Shown here: piece after piece, positions 15,408 through 26,516 of the stretch
Position numbering within the stretch: position 1 is the stretch's first letter
How the letters are laid out: each line of letters opens with the position of its first letter
Assembly: GCA_030645775.1 (NCBI GenBank)
Contig: JAUSLX010000018.1
Coordinates: forward strand, 1-32,811
Length of the DNA stretch: 32,811 bases
Direction of reading: 5' to 3'
From: Gallionella sp.
GTDB taxonomy: Bacteria; Pseudomonadota; Gammaproteobacteria; Burkholderiales; Gallionellaceae
Position numbers and translations under genes: made by a program
Notes under the pieces: generated by a model
What the model was told of the DNA's origin: nothing
Database searches by the model: none
What the model saw: the letters and a program-made list of their open reading frames with translations, nothing else

Positions 15408-15895
15408 TGACAGAACACGTCGCCTTTATCGGTCTGGGCAGCAACCTGGGTGAGTCGTGCGATCAATTAAGGTTAGCCCTGGCAGATATCGACGCTTTGC
15501 CCGGCACACGTCTGCTGGTTTGTTCTTCATTTTATCGCAGTGCGCCGGTCGGTTTTCTGGATCAGCCGGATTTCGTCAATGCAGTGGCGAAAATCAAGAC
15601 AACGCTGGCACCACAAGCCTTGCTCGCTGCCTTGCTGCATATCGAACAGTATTACGGTCGGGAGCGAGCTTTTCACAATGCGCCGCGCACGCTGGATCTG
15701 GATGTGCTGCTGTACGGCGATTTTCAGCTACACGAACAGGGTCTGACGATTCCGCATCCCGAGATGCACCGCCGCGCCTTCGTTTTGCTGCCGTTGCTGG
15801 AGATAGCCCCGGATTGCGTTATTCCGGCAATAGGGCTGGCACGGCATGCCATACAGGGCTGTCTGGATCAGGCGTTGAATAAACTGGAAAATTAA
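15407..15895 (+). CDS. folK: 2-amino-4-hydroxy-6-hydroxymethyldihydropteridine pyrophosphokinase
   Basis: [54 protein letters not shown] start overlaps pcnB TAG by 1 nt. Confidence 0.95.
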   Translation: MTEHVAFIGLGSNLGESCDQLRLALADIDALPGTRLLVCSSFYRSAPVGFLDQPDFVNAVAKIKTTLAPQALLAALLHIEQYYGRERAFHNAPRTLDLDVLLYGDFQLHEQGLTIPHPEMHRRAFVLLPLLEIAPDCVIPAIGLARHAIQGCLDQALNKLEN

Positions 15896-15927
15896 CCTTT
15901 TTTGTCACGCTCGAAAGGATGTCTGCC

Positions 15928-16152
15928 ATGAATACCGAAACTTTGGAAGACGCGGTTATGCACCTGCCGTCACAGCAGCGTGCTGAGCTGGCGCGCAAAT
16001 TGTTGATGAGTCTGGACACGCAGGACGAAGGTGAGATTGCCGATGCATGGCATGCTGAGGCGCTGAATCGCGCGGCAGAAATTGACGGAGGGGAGGTTGA
16101 CACGCTGTCAGAGGAAGAGGTTCGTGCCGCAGCCCGTGCGTTGTTGCGATGA
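15928..16152 (+). CDS. Addiction module antitoxin (RelB-like / addiction module protein family)
   Basis: Small acidic protein [30 protein letters not shown]..., start overlaps next toxin ORF by 4 nt (ATGA). Confidence 0.8.
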   Translation: MNTETLEDAVMHLPSQQRAELARKLLMSLDTQDEGEIADAWHAEALNRAAEIDGGEVDTLSEEEVRAAARALLR

Positions 16153-16448
16153 ATTACCGGTTTCACCCCAAGGCTGCGGGCGAACATTACGATCATGTTG
16201 CCTTTTATGAGGTGCGTCTGCCGGGTTTGGGTGCCGATTATCTGGCTGAGTTTGAGGCGGCGATGGCGCATATTTGTCGTTCGCCCCGTTTTTCACCGAA
16301 AATTGCCGAGCCCAATATCCACAAGGCGGGATTGAAGCGCTTCCCCTTTCACGTTATTTATCGAGTTGAATCAACACAAGTGCTTGTACTCGCCATTGCT
16401 CATCAGCGTCGTCGTCCGGTCTATTGGTCGGGGCGAGTCCTGAAATGA
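16149..16448 (+). CDS. RelE/ParE-family toxin
   Basis: 99 aa, [19 protein letters not shown]...[20 protein letters not shown]...[14 protein letters not shown]...[14 protein letters not shown]. Confidence 0.88.
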   Translation: MNYRFHPKAAGEHYDHVAFYEVRLPGLGADYLAEFEAAMAHICRSPRFSPKIAEPNIHKAGLKRFPFHVIYRVESTQVLVLAIAHQRRRPVYWSGRVLK

Positions 16449-16503
16449 CGAGGGTGGTAGTGGATCCATTGTGTCGAATCACAAAAAATTAATTGAGGAA
16501 TCT

Positions 16504-17295
16504 GTGCGTACAACATTGACCACCCTGAAAATGATGCACGATCGTGGCGAGAAAATCGCCATGCTGACCTGTTACGACGCGAGTTTTGCCGCGTTGCTCG
16601 AAGCTGCGGGCGTGGATGTGCTGCTGGTGGGCGATTCGCTGGGGATGGTGTTGCAGGGTTTGGAAACCACTTTGCCGGTTACGCTCGATGACATGGTTTA
16701 TCACACGGCATGCGTGGCACGCGGGGCTGCGCAGGCATTCATCATCAGCGACATGCCGTTCGGCACATCGCAGATCAGTCCGCAGGAGACCTTTGCTCAT
16801 GCGGCGAAACTGATGGCAGCGGGCGCGCAAATGGTCAAGCTCGAAGGGGGGGCAGCGATGCTGGATACGGTGCGCTTCCTGACTGCACGCGGCATCCCGG
16901 TCTGCGCACACATCGGACTCACGCCGCAATCGGTGCATCAACTGGGCGGCTATAAAGTGCAAGGAAAAGAGTCCACTGCCGCACAGCAATTGCTGCAAGA
17001 TGCGCTGGCGCTCGAACAGGCAGGTGCTGCGATGATCGTGCTCGAACTCGTGCCCGCCATGCTGGCAGCGGAAATCACCGCACAATTATCTGTTCCGACC
17101 ATAGGCATAGGCGCGGGCGCGTCCTGTTCCGGTCAGGTGCTGGTGCTGTACGACATGCTGGACATCTATCCGGGTAAGAAGGCGCGCTTTGTGAAAAACT
17201 ACATGCAGGGCGCGACATCCATCGCGGAGGCGGTGAGCCTGTACGTTGCCGAAGTAAAAGACGGCAGTTTTCCCGCGTCGGAACACGGTTTTTGA
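16504..17295 (+). CDS. panB: 3-methyl-2-oxobutanoate hydroxymethyltransferase
   Basis: [82 protein letters not shown] 16504 has RBS GAGGA (alternative GTG at 16471). Confidence 0.95.
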   Translation: MRTTLTTLKMMHDRGEKIAMLTCYDASFAALLEAAGVDVLLVGDSLGMVLQGLETTLPVTLDDMVYHTACVARGAAQAFIISDMPFGTSQISPQETFAHAAKLMAAGAQMVKLEGGAAMLDTVRFLTARGIPVCAHIGLTPQSVHQLGGYKVQGKESTAAQQLLQDALALEQAGAAMIVLELVPAMLAAEITAQLSVPTIGIGAGASCSGQVLVLYDMLDIYPGKKARFVKNYMQGATSIAEAVSLYVAEVKDGSFPASEHGF

Positions 17296-18128
17296 TGCAA
17301 GTCATATCAACGATTTTCGAGCTGCGTGCACGCCTGAGCGGTGAGCGCGCTATCGCTTTTGTGCCGACCATGGGCAATCTGCATGAAGGGCATCTCGATT
17401 TGATGCGGCAAGCCAGAAACCACGGTAGTTGTGTGGTTGCAAGCATCTTTGTCAATCCCTTGCAGTTCGGGCCGAATGAGGATTTCGAGCAGTATCCGCG
17501 CACCCTGGATGCAGATTGCGCGAAGCTGCAAGTGCTGGTGGATGTGGTGTTTACTCCGGCGGTCAATGAGATGTATCCGGTACAGCAAACCGTGTTTGTC
17601 GAACCGCCGCCGATTGCCGATGAACTCTGCGGCGCGGCGCGCCCCGGTCATTTCAGGGGCATGGCGACGGTGGTGCTGAAGTTGTTGAATATCGTGCAGC
17701 CGCAGGTGGCGCTGTTCGGCAAGAAGGATTACCAACAGCTGCATATCATTCGTCAGTTGGTTGCACAGCTGAATTTGCCGGTGTGCCTTATCGGCGGTGA
17801 AACGGTGCGGGCGGCGGATGGTCTGGCGCTGAGTTCGCGCAACCAGTATCTGACCGGGGCGCAGCGCAGCGAAGCGGTGTTCCTGAGCCTGACTTTGCAG
17901 GGTATGCGGCAGGCCATCGTGCAAGGCGCACGCAACTTTGAATTATTGCAGCAGCAAGCCGCTCAATCGCTCGCGGGCAGGGGTTGGGGGGTGGATTATG
18001 TGTCAGTGCGCGATCAATCGGATTTGCAACCAGCCGGAGTGGGCTCGCGCGAACTGGTGATACTGGCGGCAGCCCGATTGGGCAAAACCCGTTTGCTGGA
18101 TAATATCGAAGTCAGGGTTGTTGCGTGA
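17295..18128 (+). CDS. panC: Pantothenate synthetase
   Basis: FVPTMGNLHEGHLDLMRQA, SIFVNPLQFGPNEDFEQYPRT, FGKKDYQQLHIIRQLV, SSRNQYL; ATG overlaps panB TGA. Confidence 0.96.
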   Translation: MQVISTIFELRARLSGERAIAFVPTMGNLHEGHLDLMRQARNHGSCVVASIFVNPLQFGPNEDFEQYPRTLDADCAKLQVLVDVVFTPAVNEMYPVQQTVFVEPPPIADELCGAARPGHFRGMATVVLKLLNIVQPQVALFGKKDYQQLHIIRQLVAQLNLPVCLIGGETVRAADGLALSSRNQYLTGAQRSEAVFLSLTLQGMRQAIVQGARNFELLQQQAAQSLAGRGWGVDYVSVRDQSDLQPAGVGSRELVILAAARLGKTRLLDNIEVRVVA

Positions 18129-19938
18129 ACTGATTCACAGGCAGGGTCACCCGCACCGTCGTACCCTTGTCCGCAACGCTGGTGATTTCGGCCGTTCCGC
18201 CCATGATTGCAGCCCTTTCCCTGATGCCGATCAGGCCGAAGGATTGCTCCTTTTGTTCCTGCGGGTCGAATCCTGTCCCATTGTCGCTGACCGTCAATAT
18301 CAGCGAGTTATCCAGTATGCATAAGGTGATGCTGACGCAGTCTGCGCGGGCGTGTTTCGTCACATTGGTCAGCGATTCCTGAATAATCCGGAAAATCGAA
18401 GCGGACTGATTGTCATCCAGCGTCAGTTCTGCTTCCGGCAACTTAAGACTGCAAGAAATTTGTGTGTTGCTCTCGAATTGCTGCACATAGTTTTCGATGG
18501 TAAACGCGAGCCCCACCTGGTCCAGCAGCGTGGGCCTCAGCTCGGTGACGATACGGCGCATGGCCTGAGTGCCGCTGGCAATCAGCTTGTTCAGGTCAGC
18601 CACATCCTTCAGGATATCCGTCATTTCGGCGGGGATTTTCCTCGCCAGCAAAGCGGAATTGAGATTGAGCGCGGCCAGCACGCTGCCCATTTCGTCATGA
18701 AGTTCGCGCGCGATGCGCTTTTGCTCGCCCTCCCTGATCACTTCCAAATGGGTAGTGAGCCTTTTCAGTTCCTTGTACGACGCCCCCAGTTTTTTCTCCG
18801 CGAGTTTGCGCTCCGTGATGTCACGCGATAACACGATGAAGCGCGGTGCCATTCCTGCCTCGACAGACTTGGGGGCAACCGAGAGCTCAAACCATAACTG
18901 TCCATGAGGAACTTGCAGCTCGATCTGTTTGCCATGGGAGCGACCTGTTTCGTGCGCTTGCTCAAGTGCAGACACGACTATATTTGCCGCGGTCAGGGGC
19001 AGGAAGTCATGCACGGATTTGCCAATGAGCATTTCCGGCGGGGCGGCCAGCAATTCGGCGCGAGAGGTGCGGCAGTCAAAGTAGTGTCCGTCCAGACCCA
19101 GTTCGAACAGCAGATCCGGCAGCGCATCGAGCGTGGCGGCAAGTTTGCTTTTTGCCGCAAATATCTCAGCTTCCGCATGCTTGCGTTCGGTGATGTCCTG
19201 CACGGTTCCGCTGGAGCGAACCGGGTGGCCTTCGCTGTCGTATTGCGTTTCACACCATTCATGGACAAATTTGATCCGCTGATCTGGAAAGAGCAGTCGG
19301 TGAACAATCGCATAGGAGGTGCGGTTAACCAGCGAATCGGTATAAGCCTTGTTGACCATCTCACGGTCATCCGGGTGAATTGCATTCAGAAAGGCTGCGT
19401 AGGAGGCGCCAAATTTGACCGGATCGATTTCGAAGATGCGGAAGATTTCATCGGACCAGAACAGGGTGCCATTCTTCAGGTTCAGCTCCCAGCTGCCGAT
19501 TTTTGCGAGCTGTTGTGAAGCATTCAGCAAGGCTGCGCTGCGTTTGAGTTCCTCCAGCGCGTGATGCCGCTCTGTCTCGATAGCGTCAACCTGAGACAGC
19601 AATACCAGCGCTTCATCGGTGCGCAGTGTGGTGCGTCTTAAGTGTTCAAAGAAGAAGGCAAACAGGCTGCCCATGAAAAAAAACATCACAATCGAAAAGG
19701 CGGACGCAGGATTTTCCAGCGAGAAGGAAAAGGCCGGCGGTATGAAGAGGTACCAGGCCAGCAGCGCGCTGATGACGGTGGCAGCGAGACCACCGATAAG
19801 GCCGCCGAGCCAGGCGCTGAAAAACGCAGCAGGGAAAAACAGAAACCAGGCGTAGGGGCTGAGGAAGTCCCGGAGCAACCATTGCAGGGCGCAGGCGACA
19901 AAGGGTAGCAGCAAGGCCGGCAACAGACGTAAATACAT
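18112..19938 (-). CDS. Membrane PAS-domain sensor histidine kinase (NarL/DegS-type HisKA_3 + HATPase), orphan
   Basis: N-terminal TM block resembling DUF4118 (LSPYAWFLFFPAAFFSAWLGGLIGG), two PAS/PAC segments, ARELHDEMGSVLAALNLNSALL, HATPase NGTGFDP / FGLIGIRERAAIMGG; no adjacent response regulator. Confidence 0.92.
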   Translation of the reverse strand: MYLRLLPALLLPFVACALQWLLRDFLSPYAWFLFFPAAFFSAWLGGLIGGLAATVISALLAWYLFIPPAFSFSLENPASAFSIVMFFFMGSLFAFFFEHLRRTTLRTDEALVLLSQVDAIETERHHALEELKRSAALLNASQQLAKIGSWELNLKNGTLFWSDEIFRIFEIDPVKFGASYAAFLNAIHPDDREMVNKAYTDSLVNRTSYAIVHRLLFPDQRIKFVHEWCETQYDSEGHPVRSSGTVQDITERKHAEAEIFAAKSKLAATLDALPDLLFELGLDGHYFDCRTSRAELLAAPPEMLIGKSVHDFLPLTAANIVVSALEQAHETGRSHGKQIELQVPHGQLWFELSVAPKSVEAGMAPRFIVLSRDITERKLAEKKLGASYKELKRLTTHLEVIREGEQKRIARELHDEMGSVLAALNLNSALLARKIPAEMTDILKDVADLNKLIASGTQAMRRIVTELRPTLLDQVGLAFTIENYVQQFESNTQISCSLKLPEAELTLDDNQSASIFRIIQESLTNVTKHARADCVSITLCILDNSLILTVSDNGTGFDPQEQKEQSFGLIGIRERAAIMGGTAEITSVADKGTTVRVTLPVNQFTQQP

Positions 19939-20116
19939 CGCGTGTTTTTTAAGATAACGAGATTGTGTATTGTACAGGGGCTCCCTGTCTGTTATTCGGT
20001 ATTCAAAAGCGGTGCGGCGGAAATTTTATCGATTTTGGCGGGCTGTGACTTTTTCCCTGTATACATGCATCGCATCAGATATATAATCCGCGCCCCGATT
20101 TGAAAGGTAGGTTTTT

Positions 20117-20497
20117 ATGCAAAGAATCATGCTTAAAGCCAAGTTGCACCGAGTACGCGTGACGCACTCCGAGTTGCACTACGAAGGCTCGTGCGCGATA
20201 GACGATGATTTGCTGGATGCGGCTGATATCAGGGAATATCAGCAGATTGATATTTATAACGTCAGCAACGGGGAGCGATTCACGACCTATGCGATTCGTG
20301 CGCAACGGGGCTCTGGCATTATTTCGGTGAACGGTGCGGCCGCGCATAAAGCCAACCCTGATGATATTCTGATCATTGCCAGCTATGCGATGTATTCCGA
20401 GCTGGAGCTGCAAAAATTCCATCCGCAGCTGGTCTATGTAAATGAACGTAACCGCATCATCGCAAAACGGGACGAAATACCGGTTCAGGCAGCCTGA
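20117..20497 (+). CDS. panD: Aspartate 1-decarboxylase
   Basis: [38 protein letters not shown] with GS self-cleavage site; [30 protein letters not shown]. Confidence 0.97.
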   Translation: MQRIMLKAKLHRVRVTHSELHYEGSCAIDDDLLDAADIREYQQIDIYNVSNGERFTTYAIRAQRGSGIISVNGAAAHKANPDDILIIASYAMYSELELQKFHPQLVYVNERNRIIAKRDEIPVQAA

Positions 20498-20509
20498 CAG
20501 ACGTTTGCA

Positions 20510-20538
20510 GGGCTATTTCGATTGACCAATAGCCCTTT
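20510..20538 (+). terminator. Candidate terminator between panD and tpiA
   Basis: GGGCTATT-N10-AATAGCCC followed by TTT; weak U-tract. Confidence 0.45.
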
Positions 20539-20583
20539 CGCGGGTACGATTGCGCAACTTTAAAGATGAGTGGAATGATTACG

Positions 20584-21339
20584 ATGCGTCGCAAATTAGT
20601 CGTCGGAAACTGGAAAATGTATGGTCGTCTGGCAACTAATCAGGCGTTACTTCAAGGTGTTCTGGAGGGTGTTCGTGAATTGCGTGATGCCGATTACGCG
20701 GTTTGTGTGCCCTATCCCTATCTTTCTCAGGCGCAATCCATGTTGCAAGGCAGTAATGTGGCGTGGGGTGCGCAGAATCTGAGCCCGCAGGAAGAAGGTG
20801 CTTTCACCGGTGCGGTAGCGCCGGGCATGCTGACAGATTTCGCTTGCAGCTATGTGATTATCGGGCACTCGGAGCGTCGCGGATTGTTTCATGAAAGTAA
20901 TGAGATCGCTTCTGCAAAATTTGCGGCTGCACAGAAGGCCGGCTTGAAGCCGATTTTTTGTGTAGGCGAGACACTGGTGGAGCGCGAGTCGGGCATCACC
21001 GAGCAGGTGGTGGCTACGCAGTTGGATGCGGTGCTGGTGCGTTTTGGTGCGCAGGCCCTGAAGGAGGCGGTTATCGCCTACGAGCCAGTCTGGGCGATCG
21101 GCACGGGCAAGACAGCCAGTCCGGATCAGGCGCAAGCCGTGCACGCCTTTATTCGTCAACGCGTTGCACAACACGACGCTCAGGTGGCGCAGGGCTTGTG
21201 TATACTCTACGGCGGAAGCGTGAAGGCAGGGAATGCAGCGGAATTGTTTGGAATGCCTGATATTGATGGCGGTCTGATCGGTGGTGCTTCATTGGTGAGC
21301 GATGATTTTGTGGCAATATGCCGCGCAGCGCAAAAATAA
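20584..21339 (+). CDS. tpiA: Triosephosphate isomerase
   Basis: MRRKLVVGNWKMYG, VIIGHSERR, AYEPVWAIGTGKTASPDQAQAVH, LYGGSVKAGNAAELF; start uncertain (20566 or 20584). Confidence 0.96.
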   Translation: MRRKLVVGNWKMYGRLATNQALLQGVLEGVRELRDADYAVCVPYPYLSQAQSMLQGSNVAWGAQNLSPQEEGAFTGAVAPGMLTDFACSYVIIGHSERRGLFHESNEIASAKFAAAQKAGLKPIFCVGETLVERESGITEQVVATQLDAVLVRFGAQALKEAVIAYEPVWAIGTGKTASPDQAQAVHAFIRQRVAQHDAQVAQGLCILYGGSVKAGNAAELFGMPDIDGGLIGGASLVSDDFVAICRAAQK

Positions 21340-21360
21340 CTAAGTGGTTTGGAGTGGTAA

Positions 21361-21693
21361 GTGGAAACAATTGTTTGGGTATTTCATCTCGTAACGGCAG
21401 TCACTTTGTGTGGTTTGGTGCTGGTGCAGCATGGCAAGGGTGCTGACATGGGCGCCGCATTTGGTACTGGTTCTGCCGGTAGCTTGTTCGGCTCCGGTGG
21501 CTCTGCAAATTTCCTCAGTCGTAGCACGGCCGTTGCAGCTACGCTGTTCTTTATTACCAGCTTGTCGCTGACTTATCTGTATTCTCATCCCGCCGAGCAG
21601 CAGGGTGTGATGGATAGGGTGAACGCGAACGCGATAAAGTCTGCGGTCCCCGCTGTGGTGGATACTTCGAAGTCAAAGGAGATCCCAAAGTAA
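21361..21693 (+). CDS. secG: Preprotein translocase subunit SecG
   Basis: VLVQHGKGADMGAAFGTGSAGSLFGSGGSANFLSRSTAVAATLFFITSLSLTYL; between tpiA and tRNA-Leu. Confidence 0.95.
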   Translation: METIVWVFHLVTAVTLCGLVLVQHGKGADMGAAFGTGSAGSLFGSGGSANFLSRSTAVAATLFFITSLSLTYLYSHPAEQQGVMDRVNANAIKSAVPAVVDTSKSKEIPK

Positions 21694-21707
21694 TCGGACA
21701 GAATATT

Positions 21708-21794
<87 letters not shown>

Positions 21795-21957
21795 GTTTTA
21801 AAAAGTAGCAAATAAAGCAGTAATAAAATAATAAAATAAAAATAAAAATACAAGTTGATACCCATGTGTATCGGCAGCCTGAAAACGATTACAAAGTAAT
21901 TCTGATTTAACTCTTGCGGGTTGACTTGCGAATTGCATACATAGAGGGGGAAGCTCG

Positions 21958-22314
21958 ATGTTGGAAAATTATTTTCCGGTACTGTTGTTCATCTGCGTTG
22001 GTTTGGCTGTTGGAGTGGTGCCGATGGTGCTGGGCAGATTCGCGGCAATGCATCGGCCGGACAGCAAGAAATTATCTCCCTATGAATGTGGCTTTGAGGC
22101 CTTTGAAGATGCGCGCATGAAGTTCGATGTGCGTTATTACCTCGTCGCTATTTTGTTCATCCTGTTCGATCTCGAAATTGCATTTTTATTCCCCTGGGCG
22201 ATTGTGCTCAAGGAAATCGGCATGTTCGGCTATGTTTCCATGATGATCTTCTTGGCTATCCTCGTGGTTGGCTTTGTCTATGAATGGATGAAAGGAGCCT
22301 TGGAATGGGAATAG
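21958..22314 (+). CDS. nuoA: NADH-quinone oxidoreductase subunit A
   Basis: [43 protein letters not shown]. Confidence 0.97.
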   Translation: MLENYFPVLLFICVGLAVGVVPMVLGRFAAMHRPDSKKLSPYECGFEAFEDARMKFDVRYYLVAILFILFDLEIAFLFPWAIVLKEIGMFGYVSMMIFLAILVVGFVYEWMKGALEWE

Positions 22315-22781
22315 AAGGTATTCTGGAGAAGGGTGTCGTCACTACGACGCTCGACACCATTATCAATTACACCCGTACCGGATCGCTCTGGCCGATGACC
22401 TTCGGTCTGGCCTGTTGTGCGGTGGAGATGATGCATGCGGGTGCGTCGCGCTATGATCTGGATCGTTTCGGTATCGTGTTTCGTCCCAGTCCGCGTCAGT
22501 CGGATGTGATGGTTGTTGCGGGTACGCTGTGCAACAAGATGGCGCCTGCCCTGCGCAAAGTGTACGACCAGATGTCCGAGCCGCGCTGGGTTATTTCCAT
22601 GGGATCGTGCGCGAATGGCGGCGGCTATTATCATTATTCCTATTCTGTGGTGCGAGGATGTGACCGTATTGTCCCTGTGGATATATATGTGCCGGGTTGT
22701 CCGCCGACTGCTGAAGCCTTGCTGTACGGTCTGATTCAATTGCAGAACAAGATCAAACGCACCAATACCATCGCGCGCTAG
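22305..22781 (+). CDS. nuoB: NADH-quinone oxidoreductase subunit B
   Basis: [80 protein letters not shown] before ATG 22305. Confidence 0.98.
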   Translation: MGIEGILEKGVVTTTLDTIINYTRTGSLWPMTFGLACCAVEMMHAGASRYDLDRFGIVFRPSPRQSDVMVVAGTLCNKMAPALRKVYDQMSEPRWVISMGSCANGGGYYHYSYSVVRGCDRIVPVDIYVPGCPPTAEALLYGLIQLQNKIKRTNTIAR

Positions 22782-22789
22782 GACAAGTT

Positions 22790-23386
22790 ATGACAACTGA
22801 AAAAAAATCGTTGCGTGAAGAGTTGGGCAGTTTATTGGGTGGGCATCTGGTCAGCGTGCAAGAGCGATTGGGTGAGATGACCGTCGTGGTCAGGGCGACA
22901 GAGATGTTGTCAGTTTTGACTCTGATGCGCGATGCAGAGGAATTGCGTTTCGCGCAGATGGTTGATTTGTGTGGTATGGACTATTCGGAATATGGTGACG
23001 GTGCCTGGGAGGGCCGTCGCTTCGCGGTGGTCTATCATCTGCTTTCCGTGGTTCATAATCGACGTTTACGCGTGCGCATATTTGCCGAGGAAGATGATTT
23101 TCCGGTACTGGCTTCGGTCGCGGATATCTGGCCGGGCGCGAACTGGTTCGAGCGCGAAGCTTTTGATTTGTTCGGCCTGATTTTCACCGGCCATCCTGAT
23201 TTGCGCCGTATTCTGACGGATTACGGTTTTGTCGGAAACCCGTTCCGCAAGGATTTCCCGCTCTCCGGTCATGTTGAGATGCGCTATGACCCCGAGCAGC
23301 AACGCGTGGTTTATCAGCCGGTTACGGTTGAGCCGCGCGAAGTGACGCCGCGCATCCTGCGTGAACAAACCTACGGTTGTAATTAA
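22790..23386 (+). CDS. nuoC: NADH-quinone oxidoreductase subunit C
   Basis: [54 protein letters not shown]. Confidence 0.97.
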   Translation: MTTEKKSLREELGSLLGGHLVSVQERLGEMTVVVRATEMLSVLTLMRDAEELRFAQMVDLCGMDYSEYGDGAWEGRRFAVVYHLLSVVHNRRLRVRIFAEEDDFPVLASVADIWPGANWFEREAFDLFGLIFTGHPDLRRILTDYGFVGNPFRKDFPLSGHVEMRYDPEQQRVVYQPVTVEPREVTPRILREQTYGCN

Positions 23387-23396
23387 GGACGCGCCC

Positions 23397-23429
23397 ATGC
23401 CTGAAATTAAAAATTACCCGATGAATTTT
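23397..23429 (+). repeat. Partial upstream duplicate of the nuoD start region (direct repeat with 23503-23535)
   Basis: ATGCCTGAAATTAAAAATTACCCGATGAATTTT vs ATGCCCGAAATTAAAAATTACACAATGAATTTT, 3 mismatches in 33 nt, offset 106 bp. Confidence 0.95.
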
Positions 23430-23502
23430 AGCTGCGGCCGCCCTGCGGGCGTTGAACTGACTAAGTTGTCCTGCGCAGAAATTCATTGTGTGCGAGGTAA
23501 TC

Positions 23503-24756
23503 ATGCCCGAAATTAAAAATTACACAATGAATTTTGGTCCGCAGCATCCGTCGGCGCACGGTGTGTTGCGTCTGGTGCTGGAGTTGGATGGTGAAGTCAT
23601 CGTTCGCGCTGACCCGCATATCGGTTTGTTGCATCGCGGGACTGAAAAGCTGGCCGAGCACAAAACATTTTTGCAGGCCCTGCCTTACATGGACAGGCTG
23701 GATTACGTGTCCATGCTGTGCAATGAGCATGCCTATGTTCAGGCGATCGAAAAGCTGGCCGGCATCGAAGTGCCGCTGCGCGCACAATATATCCGCGTGA
23801 TGTTCGATGAAATTACCCGCATCCTGAATCACCTGATGTGGTTGGGGGCGCACGGTCTGGACATCGGCGCGATGACGGTGTTCCTGTACTGCTTCCGCGA
23901 ACGCGAAGATCTGATGGATGCTTACGAGGCGGTATCCGGCGCACGCATGCATGCCGCATATTACCGTCCGGGCGGTGTGTATCGCGATTTGCCTGAGACC
24001 ATGCCTCAGTATGAAGCCTCCAAAATCCACAATGCTGCTGCGGTCAAGCGCATGAATGAAAATCGTCAGGGTTCGCTGCTCGATTTTCTGGAAGATTTCA
24101 CGCGTCGTTTTCCGACCTATGTCGATGAATATGAAACGCTGCTGACGGATAACCGTATCTGGAAACAACGCACCGTCGGCATCGGCGTGCTTACGCCGGA
24201 ACGCGCATTGGCTCTGGGTATAACAGGCCCGATGCTGCGCGGATCGGGTGTGGAGTGGGATTTACGCAAAAAGCAGCCCTATGCCGCCTACGATAAAGTT
24301 GATTTCGATATTCCGGTCGGCGTGAATGGCGATTCCTACGATCGTTATCTGGTGCGTGTCGAGGAAATGCGCCAATCCAACCGTATTATCAAGCAGTGTA
24401 TAAGCTGGTTGCGGCAGAATCCCGGCCCGGTTATCACCACTAATCACAAATTTGCGCCGCCTGGTCGCGAGTCCATGAAGCAGAACATGGAAGAGTTGAT
24501 CCATCACTTCAAGTTGTTTACCGAGGGGATGCATGTGCCGGAGGGCGAGGCGTATTCGGTCGTCGAGCATCCCAAGGGTGAGTTCGGCATCTACCTGGTG
24601 TCGGATGGCGCAAACAAGCCTTACCGTTTAAAAATACGTGCGCCGGGTTTTGCGAATCTGTCCTCACTGGATGAGATGGTGCGTGGCCACATGATTGCCG
24701 ACGTGGTAACCATTATCGGCACACAGGACATTGTTTTTGGAGAGATAGACCGATAA
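23503..24756 (+). CDS. nuoD: NADH-quinone oxidoreductase subunit D
   Basis: [31 protein letters not shown]...; ATG 23503 with GAGG upstream. Confidence 0.97.
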   Translation: MPEIKNYTMNFGPQHPSAHGVLRLVLELDGEVIVRADPHIGLLHRGTEKLAEHKTFLQALPYMDRLDYVSMLCNEHAYVQAIEKLAGIEVPLRAQYIRVMFDEITRILNHLMWLGAHGLDIGAMTVFLYCFREREDLMDAYEAVSGARMHAAYYRPGGVYRDLPETMPQYEASKIHNAAAVKRMNENRQGSLLDFLEDFTRRFPTYVDEYETLLTDNRIWKQRTVGIGVLTPERALALGITGPMLRGSGVEWDLRKKQPYAAYDKVDFDIPVGVNGDSYDRYLVRVEEMRQSNRIIKQCISWLRQNPGPVITTNHKFAPPGRESMKQNMEELIHHFKLFTEGMHVPEGEAYSVVEHPKGEFGIYLVSDGANKPYRLKIRAPGFANLSSLDEMVRGHMIADVVTIIGTQDIVFGEIDR

Positions 24757-25235
24757 TGTTATCCGCACATATACAAGAGCAAATCAACCGTGAGCTGAAG
24801 AAGTATCCTGTGGATCAGAAACAGTCCGCCGTGATGTCCGCGCTACGTTTCGTGCAGGATGAAAAAGGCTGGATTTCGACTGACGACATGAGTGACGTCG
24901 CCGATTTTCTCGGCATGGCCAACATGGCTGTACTGGAAGTGGCGACTTTTTACCACATGTACAACCTCAAGCCTATGGGTAAAACCACCATTACCGTGTG
25001 CACCAATCTGTCCTGCACGCTGTGCGGGGCCGAAGAGACCGTGGCGCATCTGAAGGTCAGACTGGGTATCGGTCTGGGCGAAGTGACCGCAGACGGCAAG
25101 TTTGGTTTGCGTGAGGGTGAATGCATGGGTGCGTGCAAGGATGCGCCGTTATTTACCATCAATAACAAGCGATTGTGTGGTCGTTTGAGCAACGAGAAGA
25201 TAGATCAGATTCTGGCAGAATTGGATAAATCATGA
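24756..25235 (+). CDS. nuoE: NADH-quinone oxidoreductase subunit E
   Basis: 2Fe-2S thioredoxin-like: [33 protein letters not shown]. Confidence 0.97.
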   Translation: MLSAHIQEQINRELKKYPVDQKQSAVMSALRFVQDEKGWISTDDMSDVADFLGMANMAVLEVATFYHMYNLKPMGKTTITVCTNLSCTLCGAEETVAHLKVRLGIGLGEVTADGKFGLREGECMGACKDAPLFTINNKRLCGRLSNEKIDQILAELDKS

Positions 25236-26497
25236 GAGGCCCGGTTACCCAAACCACGATGGATTTTGACCAGCCGTGGACATTAGAGAATTATCTCAAG
25301 GTCGGTGGCTATCAGGCATTGCGTCGTGTGCTGACGGAGAAAATGTCGCCGGATGCGATTATCGCCGAAGTTAAAATGTCCGCATTGCGCGGGCGCGGCG
25401 GTGCAGGCTTCCCTACCGGGCTGAAGTGGAGTTTCATGCCGCGCAGTTTTGCGGGCGATAAATATATCGTCTGCAATTCGGACGAAGGTGAGCCGGGTAC
25501 GTGCAAAGACTGGGACATCATGCTGTATAACCCGCACCTGCTGATCGAAGGCATGGCGATTGCGGCTTACACCATGAATGTCAAGACTGGCTATAACTAT
25601 GTGCACGGTGAGATTTTCGAAGCTTATGAGCGCATGGAAGAGGCTTGTGAGCTGGCACGTGCCGCCGGTTTTCTGGGCAACGACATTATGGGCACGGGTT
25701 TCTGCTTCGACCTGCATAATCACCTGGGCTATGGCGCGTATATCTGTGGTGAAGAAACGGCCTTGCTGGAATCCATCGAAGGCAAGAAGGGGCAGCCGCG
25801 TTTCAAGCCGCCTTTCCCGGCCAGTTTCGGTCTGTACGGCAAGCCGACTACCATCAATAACACCGAAACCTTCGCCAGCATCCCCTACATCATCAATAAC
25901 GGTGGCAAGGCATTTCTGGAATTGGGCAAACCCAACAACGGCGGGACCAAGTTGTTCTCCGTGTCGGGCCATGTAAACAACCCGGGTAATTTCGAAGTGC
26001 CTATGGGCACGCCGTTTGCCAAGTTGCTGGAGATGGCGGGCGGCGTGCGCAACGGGCATACGCTCAAGGCTGTGATCCCGGGCGGATCATCCATGCCGGT
26101 GATACCCGGTGAGATCATGATGGATCTGACCATGGACTACGATTCCATTCTGAAGGCGGGTTCGGGTCTGGGCAGCGGTGCGGTGATCGTCATGGATGAA
26201 ACGGTTTGCATGGTGCGTGCGCTGGAGAGATTGTCCTACTTCTATCACGAAGAATCCTGCGGTCAATGTACGCCGTGTCGTGAAGGCACCGGATGGTTGT
26301 ACCGCATCGTGCATCGTATCGAGCATGGTCAGGGACGCCCCGAAGATCTGGATTTGTTGCTGAGTGTGGGTGAGAACATTGCCGGACGCACTATCTGCGC
26401 ACTGGGTGAAGCGGCCGTGTGGCCAGTGCAGGGTATGCTCAGACATTTCCGTGCAGAATTTGAATATCACATCGAACACAAGCGGTGCTTGGTTTAG
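25232..26497 (+). CDS. nuoF: NADH-quinone oxidoreductase subunit F
   Basis: [68 protein letters not shown]. Confidence 0.98.
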   Translation: MRGPVTQTTMDFDQPWTLENYLKVGGYQALRRVLTEKMSPDAIIAEVKMSALRGRGGAGFPTGLKWSFMPRSFAGDKYIVCNSDEGEPGTCKDWDIMLYNPHLLIEGMAIAAYTMNVKTGYNYVHGEIFEAYERMEEACELARAAGFLGNDIMGTGFCFDLHNHLGYGAYICGEETALLESIEGKKGQPRFKPPFPASFGLYGKPTTINNTETFASIPYIINNGGKAFLELGKPNNGGTKLFSVSGHVNNPGNFEVPMGTPFAKLLEMAGGVRNGHTLKAVIPGGSSMPVIPGEIMMDLTMDYDSILKAGSGLGSGAVIVMDETVCMVRALERLSYFYHEESCGQCTPCREGTGWLYRIVHRIEHGQGRPEDLDLLLSVGENIAGRTICALGEAAVWPVQGMLRHFRAEFEYHIEHKRCLV

Positions 26498-26516
26498 CTG
26501 ACGGGTTAGGTGCGCA

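Noticed and set aside
15928-16448. Novel toxin-antitoxin class
   Set aside because: Both proteins look like ordinary RelB-like/ParE-family members; only the location is notable
21795-21850. A-rich tract after tRNA-Leu as a regulatory element
   Set aside because: Simple low-complexity AATAAA-type sequence with no supporting motif
23397-23516. Separate small gene between nuoC and nuoD
   Set aside because: The 39-codon ORF begins with a copy of the nuoD N-terminus and then becomes unrelated sequence; better explained as a duplication fragment
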